A DNA stretch of 17,977 nt from CAYOFK01 sp964403185 (GCA_964403185.1 CAYOFK010000043.1:1-17977); one strand, 5' to 3'. Shown: positions 1 through 7,309, numbered from the stretch's first letter. Notes: generated from the letters alone by a model not told the origin. Translations and numbers: made by a program.

Positions 1-356
1 ATTACAGGGGGAAGTACCTCTTTCTGGGATTTGTGTCTTCTAAAAGTTATTCCAGTGCGGTGCAACTCCCTTTATTATTCAATATGGCTGACACCTTCAC
101 TGAACAACTTTCAGTTGTGACAATTTCTGTTGAACCGGATATTGAGACCTTCCGGCAGGTCCTGGATGCGAAAAACTATCCCTGGGATTTTTTGTATTAT
201 GGAGGCACAACTTCAGTGTTGGAGGCATACAATGTTCGTGCTTTTCCAAGTTTCTTTCTGATTGATAGAGAAGGGAAGCTTGTGTGGCCGTTTGATCCTG
301 GTCCGGCCACCGGATTTGAGGAGAGATTTTTAAAACTTATTGAATCGCAGGACTAG
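1..356 (+). CDS. TlpA/thioredoxin-like protein, C-terminal part, catalytic cysteines absent
   Basis: This is the 3' part of a gene that enters from the left edge; the frame is open from base 3, giving 117 visible residues, so the GTG at 33 is not its start. The visible part has the order of a TlpA/AhpC-type thioredoxin fold. A beta strand (YLFLGF) leads into the active-site position, followed by a helix, a strand with TISVE, a helix, the cis-proline loop AFPSFFLID, and a strand with REGKLVW. Aligned to the usual FWASWCPPC motif, the segment reads FVSSKSYSS, so both redox cysteines are serine (codons 45-47 and 54-56). A thiol-disulfide exchange role is therefore unlikely. I infer a structural, binding or chaperone-like role, probably in the periplasm as in relatives, but the signal peptide and N-terminal domain lie outside the window. 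The stop overlaps the stop of the convergent NUDIX gene by four bases. Confidence 0.75.
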   Translation, partial: YRGKYLFLGFVSSKSYSSAVQLPLLFNMADTFTEQLSVVTISVEPDIETFRQVLDAKNYPWDFLYYGGTTSVLEAYNVRAFPSFFLIDREGKLVWPFDPGPATGFEERFLKLIESQD

Positions 357-973
357 AAGTTAAAGAGGTTTTGTGTCTGCAGGAGATCCACAATTGAAAG
401 ATAGGTGTTACCAAGGATGATGTTCAACTCTTCAGGATTAAACCAAACTGCTTCGGTAATTTCCTCATTCTTTTCAGGTTCCGGTTCTTTACTGCCGGAT
501 GTTTCCATCTTATACCAGCTGATTTTTTTTAGAATATGCCGGCGGTCCAGCTGGTAAATATGATAGGTGTCCTGAAGAAATCCATTGATCTTCAGATCAG
601 AGATCCCGGTTTCTTCAGAAACTTCCCTGATTCCGGCTTCTTCCGGAGTTTCCTGATCTTCGATCTTTCCTTTTGGCAGATCCCATTTACCACGGCGTTT
701 AATAAACAGGAGTTTGTTTTTTTGATTGGTAACAAGGCCGCCGGAGGCTTCCACAACAGTAAAACACTCCTTGAAACCGGAAAATGCGTGATCCAGGTCG
801 TTATGGAAAATGAACAGTTTCTTAATTTTGGTAATGAGGGCAAACAATTTTAACAGATCCGACAGTTCTGCCGGGTCAAAATATTTGTAAAATAATCCGT
901 AATTATTGATGAAATGAGTTGTGAAATCCTCAGTGATGTATATGGTACGATCTTGATAAAAAACTTTATACAT
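353..973 (-). CDS. NUDIX hydrolase
   Basis: A 206-residue cytoplasmic protein with a complete Nudix box at residues 102-124: G102, E108, then REVSEETGI with R116, E117, E120 and E121. These residues bind the divalent metal and position the pyrophosphate for hydrolysis of a nucleoside diphosphate linked to another moiety. The KRRGKWDLPKG segment just before the box is typical of the family, and EAVWF near residue 172 matches the usual EARWF-like strand. The first 70 residues form an N-terminal region often seen in Bacteroidota Nudix proteins whose role I cannot name. The substrate cannot be read from the sequence. The gene lies back to back with pyrE, with 7 bp between the start codons, and its stop overlaps that of the upstream TlpA-like gene at CTAG. 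No separate promoter space exists, so its promoter must sit inside pyrE. Confidence 0.9.
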   Translation of the reverse strand: MYKVFYQDRTIYITEDFTTHFINNYGLFYKYFDPAELSDLLKLFALITKIKKLFIFHNDLDHAFSGFKECFTVVEASGGLVTNQKNKLLFIKRRGKWDLPKGKIEDQETPEEAGIREVSEETGISDLKINGFLQDTYHIYQLDRRHILKKISWYKMETSGSKEPEPEKNEEITEAVWFNPEELNIILGNTYLSIVDLLQTQNLFNF

Positions 974-976
974 TTG
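969..976 (+). promoter_or_regulatory. Candidate Bacteroidota -7 element for pyrE
   Basis: TACATTTG matches the Bacteroidota primary-sigma -7 consensus TAnnTTTG exactly. It covers the NUDIX start codon on the other strand and ends 4 bases before the pyrE ATG. A TTG at 953-955 is only 13 bases upstream, shorter than the usual spacing of about 19, so the -33 match is poor. If used, transcription would start at or next to the pyrE ATG. The motif is short and may be chance. Confidence 0.3.
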
Positions 977-980
977 TTGT

Positions 981-1625
981 ATGAAAGAAGATGCAAAAAA
1001 GATTGCGGACTATTTACTGCAAATTAAGGCAATAAAATTAGATCCTGCAAACCCCTTTACCTGGGCCTCAGGATGGAGATCTCCCATCTATTGTGACAAC
1101 AGAAAAACCTTGTCATTCCCGGATGTCAGGACTTTTATTCAGGAATATTTTACGGAAATTATTCGTTATAAATATCCAGATGTTGAGGTTGTTGCAGGTG
1201 TAGCTACAGGGGCCATCGCCATTGGTGCCCTGGTGGCGGATGCAATGAATCTGCCCTTTGTTTATGTCCGGTCAAAACCCAAGGGACATGGCCTGGGAAA
1301 CCGGGTGGAAGGAACCGTGAATCCCGGACAGAAAGTGGTGGTGGTTGAGGACCTGATCTCTACCGGAGGCAGCAGTCTGAGTGCGGTAACTGCTTTGCGG
1401 GAATCAAAATGTAATGTGCTGGGTATGGTGGCCATTTTCTCATATGAGTTCCGGGTGGCAGCGAATAATTTTAAGAATTCAGGTTGTGAACTCACCACAC
1501 TGAGCAATTATTCCACCCTGATTCAGCGTGCATCTGAGAAAGGCCTGGTTACTCAGGATCAGATGGATACACTTTCAGCCTGGAGGAGAGACCCGGGGAA
1601 CTGGGACCCTTCATCGAACAATTAA
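981..1625 (+). CDS. pyrE: Orotate phosphoribosyltransferase
   Basis: A 214-residue enzyme that transfers the phosphoribosyl group of PRPP to orotate, giving orotidine 5'-phosphate in cytoplasmic de novo pyrimidine synthesis. The PRPP-binding motif VVVVEDLISTGGSS is at residues 119-132 with the acidic pair E123-D124. The flexible catalytic loop with RSKPKGHGLGN is at 97-107 and the orotate/PRPP loop FTWASGWRSPIYCDNR at 26-41. Length agrees with the family (about 210). The ATG at 981 gives the N-terminus normal for Bacteroidota PyrE, so a later start is unlikely. The SRPBCC gene follows after 10 bp and is probably cotranscribed. The very short divergent spacer to the NUDIX gene leaves almost no room for a 5' leader. 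Confidence 0.96.
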   Translation: MKEDAKKIADYLLQIKAIKLDPANPFTWASGWRSPIYCDNRKTLSFPDVRTFIQEYFTEIIRYKYPDVEVVAGVATGAIAIGALVADAMNLPFVYVRSKPKGHGLGNRVEGTVNPGQKVVVVEDLISTGGSSLSAVTALRESKCNVLGMVAIFSYEFRVAANNFKNSGCELTTLSNYSTLIQRASEKGLVTQDQMDTLSAWRRDPGNWDPSSNN

Positions 1626-1635
1626 TCTTTTGATA

Positions 1636-2058
1636 ATGACCAAATATGAAAGCAGGATTGGAAAGATCCAATCCTCGGATAAAAAAGCATACACCTTTCT
1701 GTCTGATTTTAATAATTTTAAACAGTTCATCCCCGGGGAGCAGGTAAAAGACTGGGAGTCAGATGAGAATAGTTGCTCATTTACTATCGGGGGAATGGGC
1801 GGAGTGGGACTGAAGATCATTGAAAAAACACCGCATGATATGATCAGAATTACCGGGAATGGAATGGTAGAGTTTTTTATGTGGATCCAGCTAAAGAGTC
1901 TGGCTGAGGATGATACCCGCGTAAAAATTACCATGAAAGCAGATTTGAATCCCATGATGGAAATGGTGGCCGCAAAACCACTAAAAAACTTTCTGAATTT
2001 GATGGTTGATTATATTGAGAAGTTTGATTTTAATTCACATGTGAAAGCGGTTGATTAA
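1636..2058 (+). CDS. SRPBCC (START/Bet v1-like) fold protein
   Basis: A 140-residue protein with the pattern of the SRPBCC ligand-binding fold. It has an N-terminal strand (YESRIGKI) and a short helical segment with FLSDFNNFKQFIP. Antiparallel strands follow (CSFTIGGMGGVGLKII, DMIRITGN, FFMWIQLKSL, TRVKITMKADL), and a long C-terminal helix from about residue 112 carries KPLKNFLNLMVDYIEKF. The fold forms a hydrophobic pocket; the ligand is not deducible. The open frame extends back to 1528, but that would lie deep inside pyrE. The ATG at 1636, 10 bases after the pyrE stop, gives the natural N-terminus. The stop shares the four bases TTAA at 2055-2058 with the convergent birA. Placement behind pyrE suggests cotranscription, not a pyrimidine function. 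Confidence 0.8.
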   Translation: MTKYESRIGKIQSSDKKAYTFLSDFNNFKQFIPGEQVKDWESDENSCSFTIGGMGGVGLKIIEKTPHDMIRITGNGMVEFFMWIQLKSLAEDDTRVKITMKADLNPMMEMVAAKPLKNFLNLMVDYIEKFDFNSHVKAVD

Positions 2059-2789
2059 AGGTAAACAACCTCCTTGAATCCAAAACTTTTAAGATCTCCG
2101 TTCCTTTTTTCAATTAATAGTTCACCCGTTTTTTCAACACCAAGAATCTTTCCTTTAAACCGTTTACCCTGACTTTCAAAATCAGAAAACAGATGCGATC
2201 TGTACAGACTGCCATTGTAAATTGAATCAATGTTTTGAAACCGCCCTTCCTTAAGCATCAGGTAATGCGTGTCAATGATTTTGCATAAGAGCTTCAATGC
2301 ACTCATAAGATCGATTTCCATTCCGGTTGTGTTGATCAGGGCGGTTGGATTGGGCAGATCCTCAGGAAAACTGGTCTGGTTCAGGTTCACCCCAATTCCG
2401 GCTATGGAGTATATAAGGGTAGTGCCAGTAAAAGAATTTTCAATGAGTATACCTGCTATTTTGTCATCCCTGACATAAAGATCGTTTGGCCATTTTATGC
2501 ACACTTCATCCGAATACAATTCCAGAAACTTCAGAACTCCCAGTGCCAGCATTTTTGAGAGATAGAACTGGTCCTCAGGTCGTAAAAAGGAAGGCCTGAG
2601 TATGATGCTGAAAGTCAGATTTTTACCTGCCTCGCTTTCCCAGGTGGTTCCGCCTTCACCGCACCCGGCGTACTGATCATATGCCAGAATTACGGTACCC
2701 TCATTTGGATACTGATCCCTGATAATGTTTTCAGCATGCTCATTGGTGGAAGCGATCTTATCGAGTTCAATAATGGTATGTCCAATCAT
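2055..2789 (-). CDS. birA: Biotin--[acetyl-CoA-carboxylase] ligase, catalytic type without DNA-binding domain
   Basis: A 244-residue biotin protein ligase that makes biotinoyl-5'-AMP and transfers biotin to the carrier lysine of biotin-dependent carboxylases. Visible motifs are STNEHAE (residues 14-20), WESEAGKNLTFSI (50-62), KWPNDL (99-104), the DDKIAGILIE strand whose K110 aligns with the E. coli active-site lysine, and GIGVNLNQ (131-138). There is no N-terminal helix-turn-helix, so it should not act as the biotin-operon repressor. The biotinoyl-AMP loop, GRGRRG in E. coli, reads GCGEGG at 42-47, an unusual divergence described as a finding. The C-terminal domain (about 195-244) has the usual small SH3-like strands. 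The start at 2789 leaves a 171-bp divergent region before rsfS. Confidence 0.93.
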   Translation of the reverse strand: MIGHTIIELDKIASTNEHAENIIRDQYPNEGTVILAYDQYAGCGEGGTTWESEAGKNLTFSIILRPSFLRPEDQFYLSKMLALGVLKFLELYSDEVCIKWPNDLYVRDDKIAGILIENSFTGTTLIYSIAGIGVNLNQTSFPEDLPNPTALINTTGMEIDLMSALKLLCKIIDTHYLMLKEGRFQNIDSIYNGSLYRSHLFSDFESQGKRFKGKILGVEKTGELLIEKRNGDLKSFGFKEVVYL

Positions 2790-2890
2790 CTGAGCATAAA
2801 TTAGTGATATTTTAAACAGGAACTGACAAGAATTGTATATAAACAGCTTTCTTCAAACGTGGCACCCTAATTGATGGGTATATGTGCAAA

Positions 2891-2898
2891 CAAATTTA
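2891..2898 (-). promoter_or_regulatory. Candidate -7 element for birA
   Basis: Read on the minus strand this is TAAATTTG, an exact TAnnTTTG match, about 100 bases upstream of the birA ATG. No clear -33 TTG was found at the expected distance. The region is AT-rich, so a chance match is quite possible. Confidence 0.22.
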
Positions 2899-2935
2899 CA
2901 CTTTTTAATGCTTCACGTAAATCATTTTAATTCAT

Positions 2936-2943
2936 TACTTTTG
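2936..2943 (+). promoter_or_regulatory. Candidate -7 element for the rsfS-ftsH-cdsA-psd run
   Basis: TACTTTTG matches the TAnnTTTG consensus exactly and lies 17 bases before the rsfS ATG, implying a leader of roughly 10-13 bases. No clean TTG was seen at the -33 position. Its place directly before the first gene of a four-gene run makes it more credible than an isolated match. Confidence 0.4.
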
Positions 2944-2960
2944 TGCATAATATAAGTTGA

Positions 2961-3335
2961 ATGAACGGTAAGAAAAACGCTCAGACTGATCGTTTATTGG
3001 ATTCGGTGATAGAAGGGATTATAAGGAAAAAGGGAAGACAAGTTACAACCCTTTTCCTGGAAAATATTGAAAATGCCATTTGCAGCTACTTTGTAATCAC
3101 ACATGGAGACTCAACCACCCAAACCGGGGCCATCGGCGAATCTGTGGAGGAAGTGGTGAAAGAGCATTTGAATGAGAAGCCACTGCACCGTGAAGGATAT
3201 CAGAACGCACATTGGATTTTGCTTGACTATGGAGATGTTATTGTTCATATTTTCCAGGAATCGTTCAGGGAACTCTACAATCTTGAGGATCTTTGGGCAG
3301 ATGCAGAATCAAAATTGATTGAAGAAGCCGTTTAG
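2961..3335 (+). CDS. rsfS: Ribosome silencing factor RsfS
   Basis: A 124-residue RsfS/YbeB/Iojap-family protein. It binds ribosomal protein uL14 on the large subunit and blocks subunit joining when nutrients are scarce. Family features are LLDSVIEGIIRKKG near the N-terminus, SYFVITHGDS (42-51), the conserved core WILLDYGDVIVHIF (85-98) and YNLEDLWADA (106-115). Length fits the family, about 105-130 residues. It is the first gene after the divergent birA promoter region. ftsH starts 11 bp after its stop, so the two are very likely cotranscribed; an rsfS-ftsH pairing is common in Bacteroidota. Confidence 0.94.
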   Translation: MNGKKNAQTDRLLDSVIEGIIRKKGRQVTTLFLENIENAICSYFVITHGDSTTQTGAIGESVEEVVKEHLNEKPLHREGYQNAHWILLDYGDVIVHIFQESFRELYNLEDLWADAESKLIEEAV

Positions 3336-3346
3336 CTGAGGAAAAC

Positions 3347-5407
3347 ATGGATAAAAAGGATAAACAAAATATTAATCCACTGAAGGGGCTGAAAGATAAA
3401 AAGTCTAATGGTCCAAAATTCAGTATTTACTGGATTTATGGCATACTGGCTGTGGGATTCATCCTGGTGAATATATTTTTTAGTGGAACCGGGTCAAATA
3501 AGATTGACTGGCAACGGTTCGAACGGGAAATGGTTCAGAATCACGATGTTGAAAAGTTAATTGTGGTGAACAAGGAAATCGCCCAGGTGTACCTGAAACC
3601 TGATAGCTGGGAGACGGGGCGATACGACGATCTGCAGCCCAAAGGACTGGGTTCATGGTCTGAAGCAACCCCTCAATGCTATTTTAATATAGGATCGCTT
3701 GACAAATTTGAGGAAAAACTGAATAAAGTTCAGGAAAAATATAATTATACAGATCAGGAACGCATCAATATATCCTATGAAACAAAAAAGAATTTTCTTG
3801 GCGATATCCTGAATTGGATCCTGCCATTGATTATTTTAGTGGCGATCTGGTTGTTTATTTTTAAAAGGATGGGTGGCGGTTCGGGCGCGGGAGCTGGCAG
3901 CAATATTTTTAATATTGGCAAATCCAAAGCCCGGGTATTTGATAAGGATACCACAGTAAAAGTTGATTTTAAGGATGTGGCCGGCCTTGCAGAAGCCAAA
4001 ATGGAGATCAGGGAAATTGTTGATTTTCTTAAGAATCCGAAAAAATATACTGACCTGGGAGGTAAGATTCCAAAGGGAGCATTATTAGTAGGCCTGCCGG
4101 GCACAGGTAAAACACTCCTTGCTAAAGCAGTTGCCGGTGAGGCCAATGTACCTTTCTTCAGTATTTCAGGATCCGACTTTGTGGAAATGTTTGTCGGAGT
4201 TGGCGCTTCAAGAGTCAGAGATCTATTTAAACAGGCAAAGGAAAAAGCGCCGTGCATTGTTTTTATTGATGAAATTGATGCCGTAGGACGCGCCAGGGGA
4301 AGAAATCCTAACTTTGGTGCAAATGATGAGCGTGAGAATACCTTGAACCAGTTGCTTACTGAAATGGATGGCTTTGATAGTAATGTTGGCGTCATCATCC
4401 TGGCAGCAACAAACAGGGCGGATGTATTGGATAAAGCCCTGTTGCGGGCCGGAAGATTTGACAGGCAAATACATGTTGAACTTCCTGACCTGAATGAACG
4501 GAAAGAGATATTCAAAGTGCATCTCAGGCCTTTGAAAATCGATAAAAGTCTTGATATTGACTTCCTTTCCAAACAAACGCCGGGATTTTCCGGAGCTGAT
4601 ATTGCCAATGTTTGTAATGAAGCGGCATTGGTGGCAGCCCGGAAAAATAAAAAGAAAGTTGAAAGGCAGGATTTTCTTGATGCAGTTGATCGCATCGTCG
4701 GTGGATTGGAACGCAAGAATAAAATCATCACCCCAAAGGAGAAAAAAACCATTGCATACCACGAAGCCGGACATGCCACGGTAAGCTGGCTGCTTGAACA
4801 TGCAAATCCGCTCGTGAAGGTTACTATCATTCCCAGAGGAAAATCCCTTGGAGCTGCCTGGTATCTGCCGGAAGAAAGACAAATTACCACCACTGATCAG
4901 TTACTGGATGAACTGTGTGCTGCCCTCGGTGGCCGTGCTTCAGAGGAATTGACCTTTGGAATTGTGTCAACGGGAGCCTTAAATGACCTGGAAAAAGTAA
5001 CCAAGCAAGCCTATGCCATGGTGGGTTATTTTGGAATGAGCGAAAAGATTGGGAATTTAAGTTTTTATGATTCAACGGGACAATCTGAGTTTAGCTTTAA
5101 CAAACCCTATAGCGAAAAAACAGCACAGGTTATAGATGATGAAGTGAAAGCCATTATTGATCATGCTTTTGAAAGAGCAAAAAAGGTGCTGCGGGAAAAC
5201 AGAAAGGGCCTTGAGGAATTGGCAGGCCTGCTCCTGGAAAAAGAAGTGATCTTTAGTGAAGACCTGGTGCGGATATTCGGAAAAAGAAAGAACCAGTCCG
5301 GGTCAGAGATTGAATCTGATACCCCTGCTCAAAATTCAGAGAAAAAAAAGGTCGTGAATACCAAAACCATTCAAAGGAAATCAAAAGCACGGACATCAGG
5401 CAACTGA
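3347..5407 (+). CDS. ftsH: ATP-dependent zinc metalloprotease FtsH
   Basis: A 686-residue inner-membrane AAA+ protease that extracts and degrades misassembled membrane proteins and some cytoplasmic regulators. Two membrane segments lie at about 27-46 and 154-173, separated by a periplasmic domain of about 105 residues. The AAA module has Walker A GLPGTGKT (249-256), Walker B IVFIDEIDA (304-312), the pore-loop FVG (282-284) and the second region of homology ATNRADVLDKALLRAGRFD (354-372) with both arginines. The zinc site HEAGH is at 472-476, with the usual downstream TGALNDLEK segment bearing the third ligand region. Walker A has leucine where most FtsH proteins have proline (GPPGTGKT), a mild change. 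The last 40 residues are a basic, low-complexity tail. A short purine-rich GAGGAAAAC precedes the ATG at 3347. Confidence 0.97.
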   Translation: MDKKDKQNINPLKGLKDKKSNGPKFSIYWIYGILAVGFILVNIFFSGTGSNKIDWQRFEREMVQNHDVEKLIVVNKEIAQVYLKPDSWETGRYDDLQPKGLGSWSEATPQCYFNIGSLDKFEEKLNKVQEKYNYTDQERINISYETKKNFLGDILNWILPLIILVAIWLFIFKRMGGGSGAGAGSNIFNIGKSKARVFDKDTTVKVDFKDVAGLAEAKMEIREIVDFLKNPKKYTDLGGKIPKGALLVGLPGTGKTLLAKAVAGEANVPFFSISGSDFVEMFVGVGASRVRDLFKQAKEKAPCIVFIDEIDAVGRARGRNPNFGANDERENTLNQLLTEMDGFDSNVGVIILAATNRADVLDKALLRAGRFDRQIHVELPDLNERKEIFKVHLRPLKIDKSLDIDFLSKQTPGFSGADIANVCNEAALVAARKNKKKVERQDFLDAVDRIVGGLERKNKIITPKEKKTIAYHEAGHATVSWLLEHANPLVKVTIIPRGKSLGAAWYLPEERQITTTDQLLDELCAALGGRASEELTFGIVSTGALNDLEKVTKQAYAMVGYFGMSEKIGNLSFYDSTGQSEFSFNKPYSEKTAQVIDDEVKAIIDHAFERAKKVLRENRKGLEELAGLLLEKEVIFSEDLVRIFGKRKNQSGSEIESDTPAQNSEKKKVVNTKTIQRKSKARTSGN

Positions 5408-5483
5408 TGGAGTTTTCCGGTTCTGTCAAACAGGAAGAGTAAGCTGAAAGTATCGTAAAACACAACGCATTGATCCAAATACT

Positions 5484-6365
5484 TTGAAAAGTTTTACCAC
5501 TCGTACGATTACAGGATTCCTGATCGTTTTGATTATTATTACAGCGGTCTTTTTTAGCAGTCTCACTTTTGCAATCCTGTTCCTGATCTTTCTGGTGGCA
5601 GCGCTTTATGAATTCTATAGCATGCTGAAAAGGGGAAAGATACATCCCCAGACTATTTACGGCATTTCATTCGGCGCTATTTTTTTTATCATGTGTTTCC
5701 TGAATGCAGTCGGATTTCTCGAAGCACGATTTTTATTTTTGATATTACCACTGCTTTCTTTTGTTTTTATAGCGGAACTGTTCTACAGGGAAAACAGGCC
5801 CTTTCATAACATCGCTTTCACTATACTTGGACTGGTTTATATTGCCCTGCCTATTTCCCTGTTTAATTATATTGTTTTTCAAACTACAGACAGTCTGTAT
5901 CTCCAGGAAAGCGAAAACATGGATATTGTAAATTTTATTTTCCAACCCGACCATAAAGTTGAATATTCATACCAGATCCTGCTTGGCTTTTTCTTCCTTC
6001 ACTGGATCAATGATACCGGGGCTTATTTATTTGGAATGGTGCTCGGCAAACATAAACTGTTGAAGCGGATCTCACCAAAAAAAACCTGGGAGGGATTTTT
6101 GGGCGGCGCCGTATTTGCACTTATTACCGGCTACCTCCTCTCCAGGTACTTCCAGGCTTTGAACCTGGGCAACTGGCTTGTAATTACATTTATTGTGATC
6201 TTTTTCGGAACCCTTGGCGACCTGGTTGAATCCATGCTTAAAAGATATCTGGGACTTAAAGACTCCGGATCGCTTTTGCCTGGTCATGGCGGCCTGCTTG
6301 ACAGGTTTGACGGGATACTTCTTTCTGCACCAATAGTTTTTGTTTTTCTGCAGATGATTTATTAA
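5484..6365 (+). CDS. cdsA: Phosphatidate cytidylyltransferase (CDP-diacylglycerol synthase), TTG start
   Basis: A 293-residue polytopic membrane enzyme that condenses phosphatidate and CTP to CDP-diacylglycerol, the branch-point precursor of phosphatidylserine/phosphatidylethanolamine and phosphatidylglycerol. The CdsA signature is complete near the C-terminus: S250, K253-R254, K259-D260, PGHGG (266-270), D273-R274 and D276. Roughly eight hydrophobic segments are visible, the first at about 11-42. The start is TTG at 5484: translation from it gives MKSFTTRTITGFL, matching the standard Bacteroidota CdsA N-terminus, whereas the next in-frame ATG would remove the first membrane segment. The gap from ftsH is 76 bp without an obvious terminator, and psd follows after 30 bp, placing two successive parts of phospholipid synthesis together. 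Confidence 0.95.
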   Translation: MKSFTTRTITGFLIVLIIITAVFFSSLTFAILFLIFLVAALYEFYSMLKRGKIHPQTIYGISFGAIFFIMCFLNAVGFLEARFLFLILPLLSFVFIAELFYRENRPFHNIAFTILGLVYIALPISLFNYIVFQTTDSLYLQESENMDIVNFIFQPDHKVEYSYQILLGFFFLHWINDTGAYLFGMVLGKHKLLKRISPKKTWEGFLGGAVFALITGYLLSRYFQALNLGNWLVITFIVIFFGTLGDLVESMLKRYLGLKDSGSLLPGHGGLLDRFDGILLSAPIVFVFLQMIY

Positions 6366-6395
6366 AAGTTTCTATTTTAGTGGAATTTTAATGAT

Positions 6396-7052
6396 ATGGG
6401 TATTCATCGCGAAGGCTATCGGACAATTTTTCTGGTATTGCTCCTGCTCGGACTGGTAAATATTGTCCTGGTTCCACGGCACCATGGCTGGTTTTTATCC
6501 GGTTTTCATATAGCGAGTGCTTTGTTCTTCATCCTGATCCTCCTCTTTTTCAGGAAACCGGTACGGAAAGCTGAAATTCTGGAGGATGCCATATATGCGC
6601 CGGCAGATGGTTCTATCGTTGCCATTGAGGAAGTGTTTGAAGACCTGTACTTTAAGGAGAAAAGGATCCAGGTCTCAATTTTCATGTCTCCGCTTAATTT
6701 GCATGTGAATTTCTGTCCAATCTCCGGGATCGTGGAGATGGTACAACACGATCCCGGTTCATACATCGTTGCCTGGCATCCGAAATCATCACAGGAAAAC
6801 GAAAGAACCTCCACCGTGATCAAACAAAAAAACGGCAACGCCCTTCTTGTCAGACAGATCGCAGGTGCCGTTGCACGAAGAATCGTGACTTATCCCGGGC
6901 CCGGAACAGAAGTAACGCAGGGAGAGGAACTTGGATTTATAAAGTTCGGGTCGAGAGTGGACCTTTTTTTACCTGTAGATTTTGACCTTCAGGTAGCTCT
7001 GGATCAGAAGGTTAAGGGCAATATAACAACCCTTGGGTTCTGGCAGTCCTGA
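6396..7052 (+). CDS. psd: Phosphatidylserine decarboxylase, short proenzyme form
   Basis: A 218-residue proenzyme of the short Psd type. It cleaves itself between G185 and S186 (in KFGSRVDLFLP) to make an alpha chain with an N-terminal pyruvoyl group, which decarboxylates phosphatidylserine to phosphatidylethanolamine. The APADGSI motif (69-75, with D71), MSPLNLHVNFCPISG (98-111, with H103) and the NERTS segment (135-139) are the conserved catalytic and processing elements. The N-terminal hydrophobic stretch (about 9-52) holds one or two membrane segments. The short form, about 215-230 residues, is usual in Bacteroidota. The ATG at 6396 was chosen over the out-of-frame ATG at 6391 because it yields the family-typical MGIHREG start. 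No synthase for phosphatidylserine is in the window. Confidence 0.95.
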   Translation: MGIHREGYRTIFLVLLLLGLVNIVLVPRHHGWFLSGFHIASALFFILILLFFRKPVRKAEILEDAIYAPADGSIVAIEEVFEDLYFKEKRIQVSIFMSPLNLHVNFCPISGIVEMVQHDPGSYIVAWHPKSSQENERTSTVIKQKNGNALLVRQIAGAVARRIVTYPGPGTEVTQGEELGFIKFGSRVDLFLPVDFDLQVALDQKVKGNITTLGFWQS

Positions 7053-7107
7053 TATCTTCACAGTTTTTTTGAATTGAAAATTGAGGTTTGGAAGTTGTTT
7101 GGAATTT

Positions 7108-7225
7108 GAAATTTCTGCGGGTTGTAAAAAACCGCTAAGAAAAACCGCTAAGCGCTTTAGAAGCGCTAAGCGGCTAAGATTCAAGAGAACACTCCAAAGC
7201 CGGTTTTTTCAGGAACATACATTAA
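7108..7225. repeat. 118-bp tandem repeat, unit 1
   Basis: The unit starts at GAAATTTCTGCGGG and is repeated from 7226. It holds an imperfect hairpin at 7145-7173: 13-base arms, CCGCTAAGCGCTT and AAGCGCTAAGCGG, with one A:A mismatch and a TAG loop. On the minus strand the hairpin is followed by TTTTTCTT and a second T6 run, so it resembles an intrinsic terminator for leftward transcription. The heptamer CGCTAAG occurs several times per unit. Confidence 0.9.
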
Positions 7226-7309
7226 GAAATTTCTGCGGGTTGTAAAAAACCGCTAAGAAAAACCGCTAAGCGCTTTAGAAGCGCTAAGCGGCTAAGATTC
7301 AAGAGAACA
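7226..7309. repeat. 118-bp tandem repeat, unit 2, cut by the scaffold gap
   Basis: The first 84 bases of the unit are identical to unit 1, including the hairpin at 7263-7291. The sequence stops at the N run, so the last 34 bases are unread. Confidence 0.9.

Noticed and set aside
1528..1635. Upstream ATG for the SRPBCC gene
   Set aside because: It would overlap the end of pyrE by almost 100 bases in another frame; the ATG at 1636 gives the proper fold boundary.
3775..4893. Long minus-strand open frame (372 codons) inside ftsH
   Set aside because: It lies wholly inside a gene with unmistakable AAA and protease motifs, its translation is serine- and proline-rich low-quality sequence without a family pattern, and it is a shadow of the ftsH codon use.
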